NCBI GenBank assembly: GCA_021793595.1
Contig: JAJYSL010000008.1
Span: 1 to 64,000 of the forward strand
Origin: Acidobacteriota bacterium
Lineage (GTDB): Bacteria; Acidobacteriota; Terriglobia; Terriglobales; Acidobacteriaceae
Direction of reading: 5' to 3'
DNA: 64,000 nt
Part shown: positions 62,819 through 64,000 of the stretch, in pieces
How the letters are laid out: each line of letters begins with the position of its first letter
How positions within the stretch are numbered: the stretch's first letter is position 1
The notes under the pieces: model-generated
What the model saw: the letters and a program-made list of their open reading frames with translations, nothing else
Told to the model about the DNA's origin: nothing
Databases searched by the model: none
Translations under genes and position numbers: made by a program

Positions 62819-62947
62819 CCTCCCGATTCGCCGGACCTGAATCCCATCGAAAAAGCCTGGGCCAAATTCAAACCACTGCTGCGCGACGCCAGGCTCGGGC
62901 GGACCTTCCTGCGGGAAAAGAGCGTAAAACTGCCGACAACCGAGTGA
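62819..62947 (+). pseudogene. C-terminal remnant of an IS630-type transposase
   Basis: The frame reads PPDSPDLNPIEKAWAKFKP and ends KLPTTE at a TGA. SPDLNPIE(K/N)xW with its catalytic Glu is the end of the DDE domain of IS630-family transposases. The rest of the gene is missing: the upstream sequence is the GH20 gene. This is a leftover of an old insertion. Confidence 0.8.
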
Positions 62948-63005
62948 TTGAAAATGAGTTGGCGCTCCCGGGGCGGGAGTGAGTGCCTGACTACATCGCC
63001 GGCAG

Positions 63006-63845
63006 GTGGACATCGAGGGCAGCCAGAATTTCCTGCTGACTCTGGTCGGGCAGGGGCAGTTGGGTCACGATGTTCTCGCCCTCCACTGGCCAGTGCAGCA
63101 GGCACGGTCGACCCAGCGCGGCGCACATCGATTCGCAGATGAGGGAGAGAGGATCGATCCGGAGGTGCGGGTACAGATCCGCCGCTACTTTTATGCCGAG
63201 CACTGGAAGGTGGGCACGATTGCACAGGCGCTCGGTGTTCATCCCGATACGGTGAAACGCGCCATCGAAGTGGAGCGATTTCATCGCGCCGAGAGGCTGC
63301 GGGCCACGATGCTGGATGCTTATCTTCCCCTGATACGCCAGACGCTGGAAACGCACCCGCGCCTTCGCGCCACGCGGCTGCACCAGATGCTCGAGGAGCG
63401 CGGCTTCCGAGGGAATGTCCAGCAGGTGCGGCGTGTGGTGGCGCGGTTGCGTCCGCGGCCGCAGGAAGCATTTCTGCGCCTTCATGTCTTCGTTGGTGAG
63501 CAGTCCCAAGTTGACTGGGCATCTTTTGGCACGGTGATGGTGGGCCGCGCGCGGCGCGCTCTGAGTTGCTTCGTGATGACCTTATCCTGGTCGCGGGCGC
63601 TGTATCTGGAGTTTTTCTTCGATCAGACGATGGAGAACTTCCTGCGCGGCCACGGGAACGCCTTCGCGTCGTTCCATGGTTCTGCTCGAATCCTGCTGTA
63701 CGACAATCTGAAATCGGCGGTGTTGGAACGGCGCGGCAGTCTGATCCATTTCAACCCGCGGTTGCTGGAACTGGCCGCGCATTATCAATTCGACCCGCGC
63801 CCCTGTCAGGTGCGGGCCGGCAGGACTTTCCCCGGAATTTCTTAG
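63006..63845 (+). pseudogene. istA: Truncated IS21-family transposase (IstA)
   Basis: IstA homology begins around residue 48 ([20 protein letters not shown]) and includes the helix-turn-helix [17 protein letters not shown], a first catalytic Asp in [10 protein letters not shown] and a second in [10 protein letters not shown]. The domain ends abruptly in [14 protein letters not shown], where IstA normally continues with a stretch holding the third acidic residue. A few unrelated residues and a stop follow at 63845. The element lost its 3' half and the istB gene. The first 47 residues come from non-homologous upstream sequence. It cannot be an active transposase. Confidence 0.82.
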
Positions 63846-64000
63846 GCTGACCAAATGAGAGCCAGTTCCAGTTGGGCATCCGGGGGTGAATCTTGTGGCG
63901 GCCGGAAGGCGCTGCCGGAGAGAAGCCGCCGGATTCCGTCTGCCAAAGCATAAAAGCGGAAGGGCGGAATGCCGACGAAGCGCTGCGAGATGACCAGCAG
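63842..64000 (-). CDS. C-terminal end of an unidentified gene (partial)
   Basis: A minus-strand frame is open from the right window edge for 52 codons and ends at TAA 63842-63844. It reads [27 protein letters not shown] and continues to [10 protein letters not shown] do not recognise it. Its stop lies exactly where the IS21 homology breaks off, so the junction may mark an insertion or deletion endpoint. Could be a chance frame. Confidence 0.3.
   Translation of the reverse strand: MLVISQRFVGIPPFRFYALADGIRRLLSGSAFRPPQDSPPDAQLELALIWSA

Noticed and set aside
62991..63509. Minus-strand frame opposite istA, ending near [12 protein letters not shown]
   Set aside because: Most of it is the antisense of IstA-coding sequence. 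The last 50 residues look faintly transposase-like, but I could not name a family.
1..64000. CRISPR arrays, rRNA genes or phage structural genes
   Set aside because: I looked for regularly spaced direct repeats, conserved rRNA segments and phage hallmark proteins and saw none.

Overview
The window looks like chromosomal DNA from a free-living Gram-negative bacterium of moderately high GC. An acidobacterium (Terriglobia-like) is my best guess. This rests on the mix of pepP-accB-accC, Tat-exported glycan enzymes, a bd-family oxidase carrying heme c motifs, a Wza/Wzz-type exopolysaccharide locus and sigma-54 activators. The phylum is an inference; no 16S gene is present.

Layout. 1-2489 (minus): fatty-acid genes accC (cut by the window edge) and accB with an aminopeptidase P. 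2532-3737 (minus): secreted GH5-like hydrolase. 4161-6886 (plus): two-gene bd-family oxidase with a diheme-c tail, then a glutathione peroxidase. 7684-13970: glycan-use island (beta-helix protein, Tat-exported TIM-barrel-like protein, sulfatase, NagX/HGSNAT-like membrane acyltransferase). 14427-14502: tRNA-Thr(CGT) followed by a clear terminator. 14767-20108 (minus): three tandem CapK/PaaK-like adenylate-forming enzymes and an exosortase-A-type polysaccharide deacetylase. 20453-24321: a small conserved protein and two divergent sigma-54 enhancer-binding proteins. 24318-37584: exopolysaccharide locus (export protein, outer-membrane barrel, Wzz, tyrosine kinase, initiating sugar transferase, glycosyltransferases, deacetylase, acetyltransferase, UDP-sugar dehydrogenase).

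37928-53678 holds a hybrid NRPS-PKS: A-PCP, then KS-AT-ACP-aminotransferase-C-A-PCP, then C-C-PCP-TE, then a membrane-anchored alpha/beta hydrolase. Next to it are an Sfp-type phosphopantetheinyl transferase, a JmjC/cupin-like putative oxygenase, a processive GT2, a GT4, an ATP-grasp ligase and a flavoprotein (53689-60923). The right end has a Tat-exported GH20-like enzyme and broken IS630 and IS21 pieces.

How it fits together. A near-consensus sigma-54 (-24/-12) promoter lies just upstream of the NRPS-PKS (37866-37881). A second lies upstream of the minus-strand deacetylase inside the exopolysaccharide locus (33609-33624). Two sigma-54 activators are encoded in the same region, and GTAAC-type repeats recur upstream of these units. 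The simplest reading is one sigma-54-controlled programme making an extracellular polysaccharide and a small peptide-polyketide. The assembly line predicts a vicinal diamino (amino-statine-like) unit followed by glycine, released by a thioesterase whose nucleophile is cysteine instead of serine. The product is not one I recognise.
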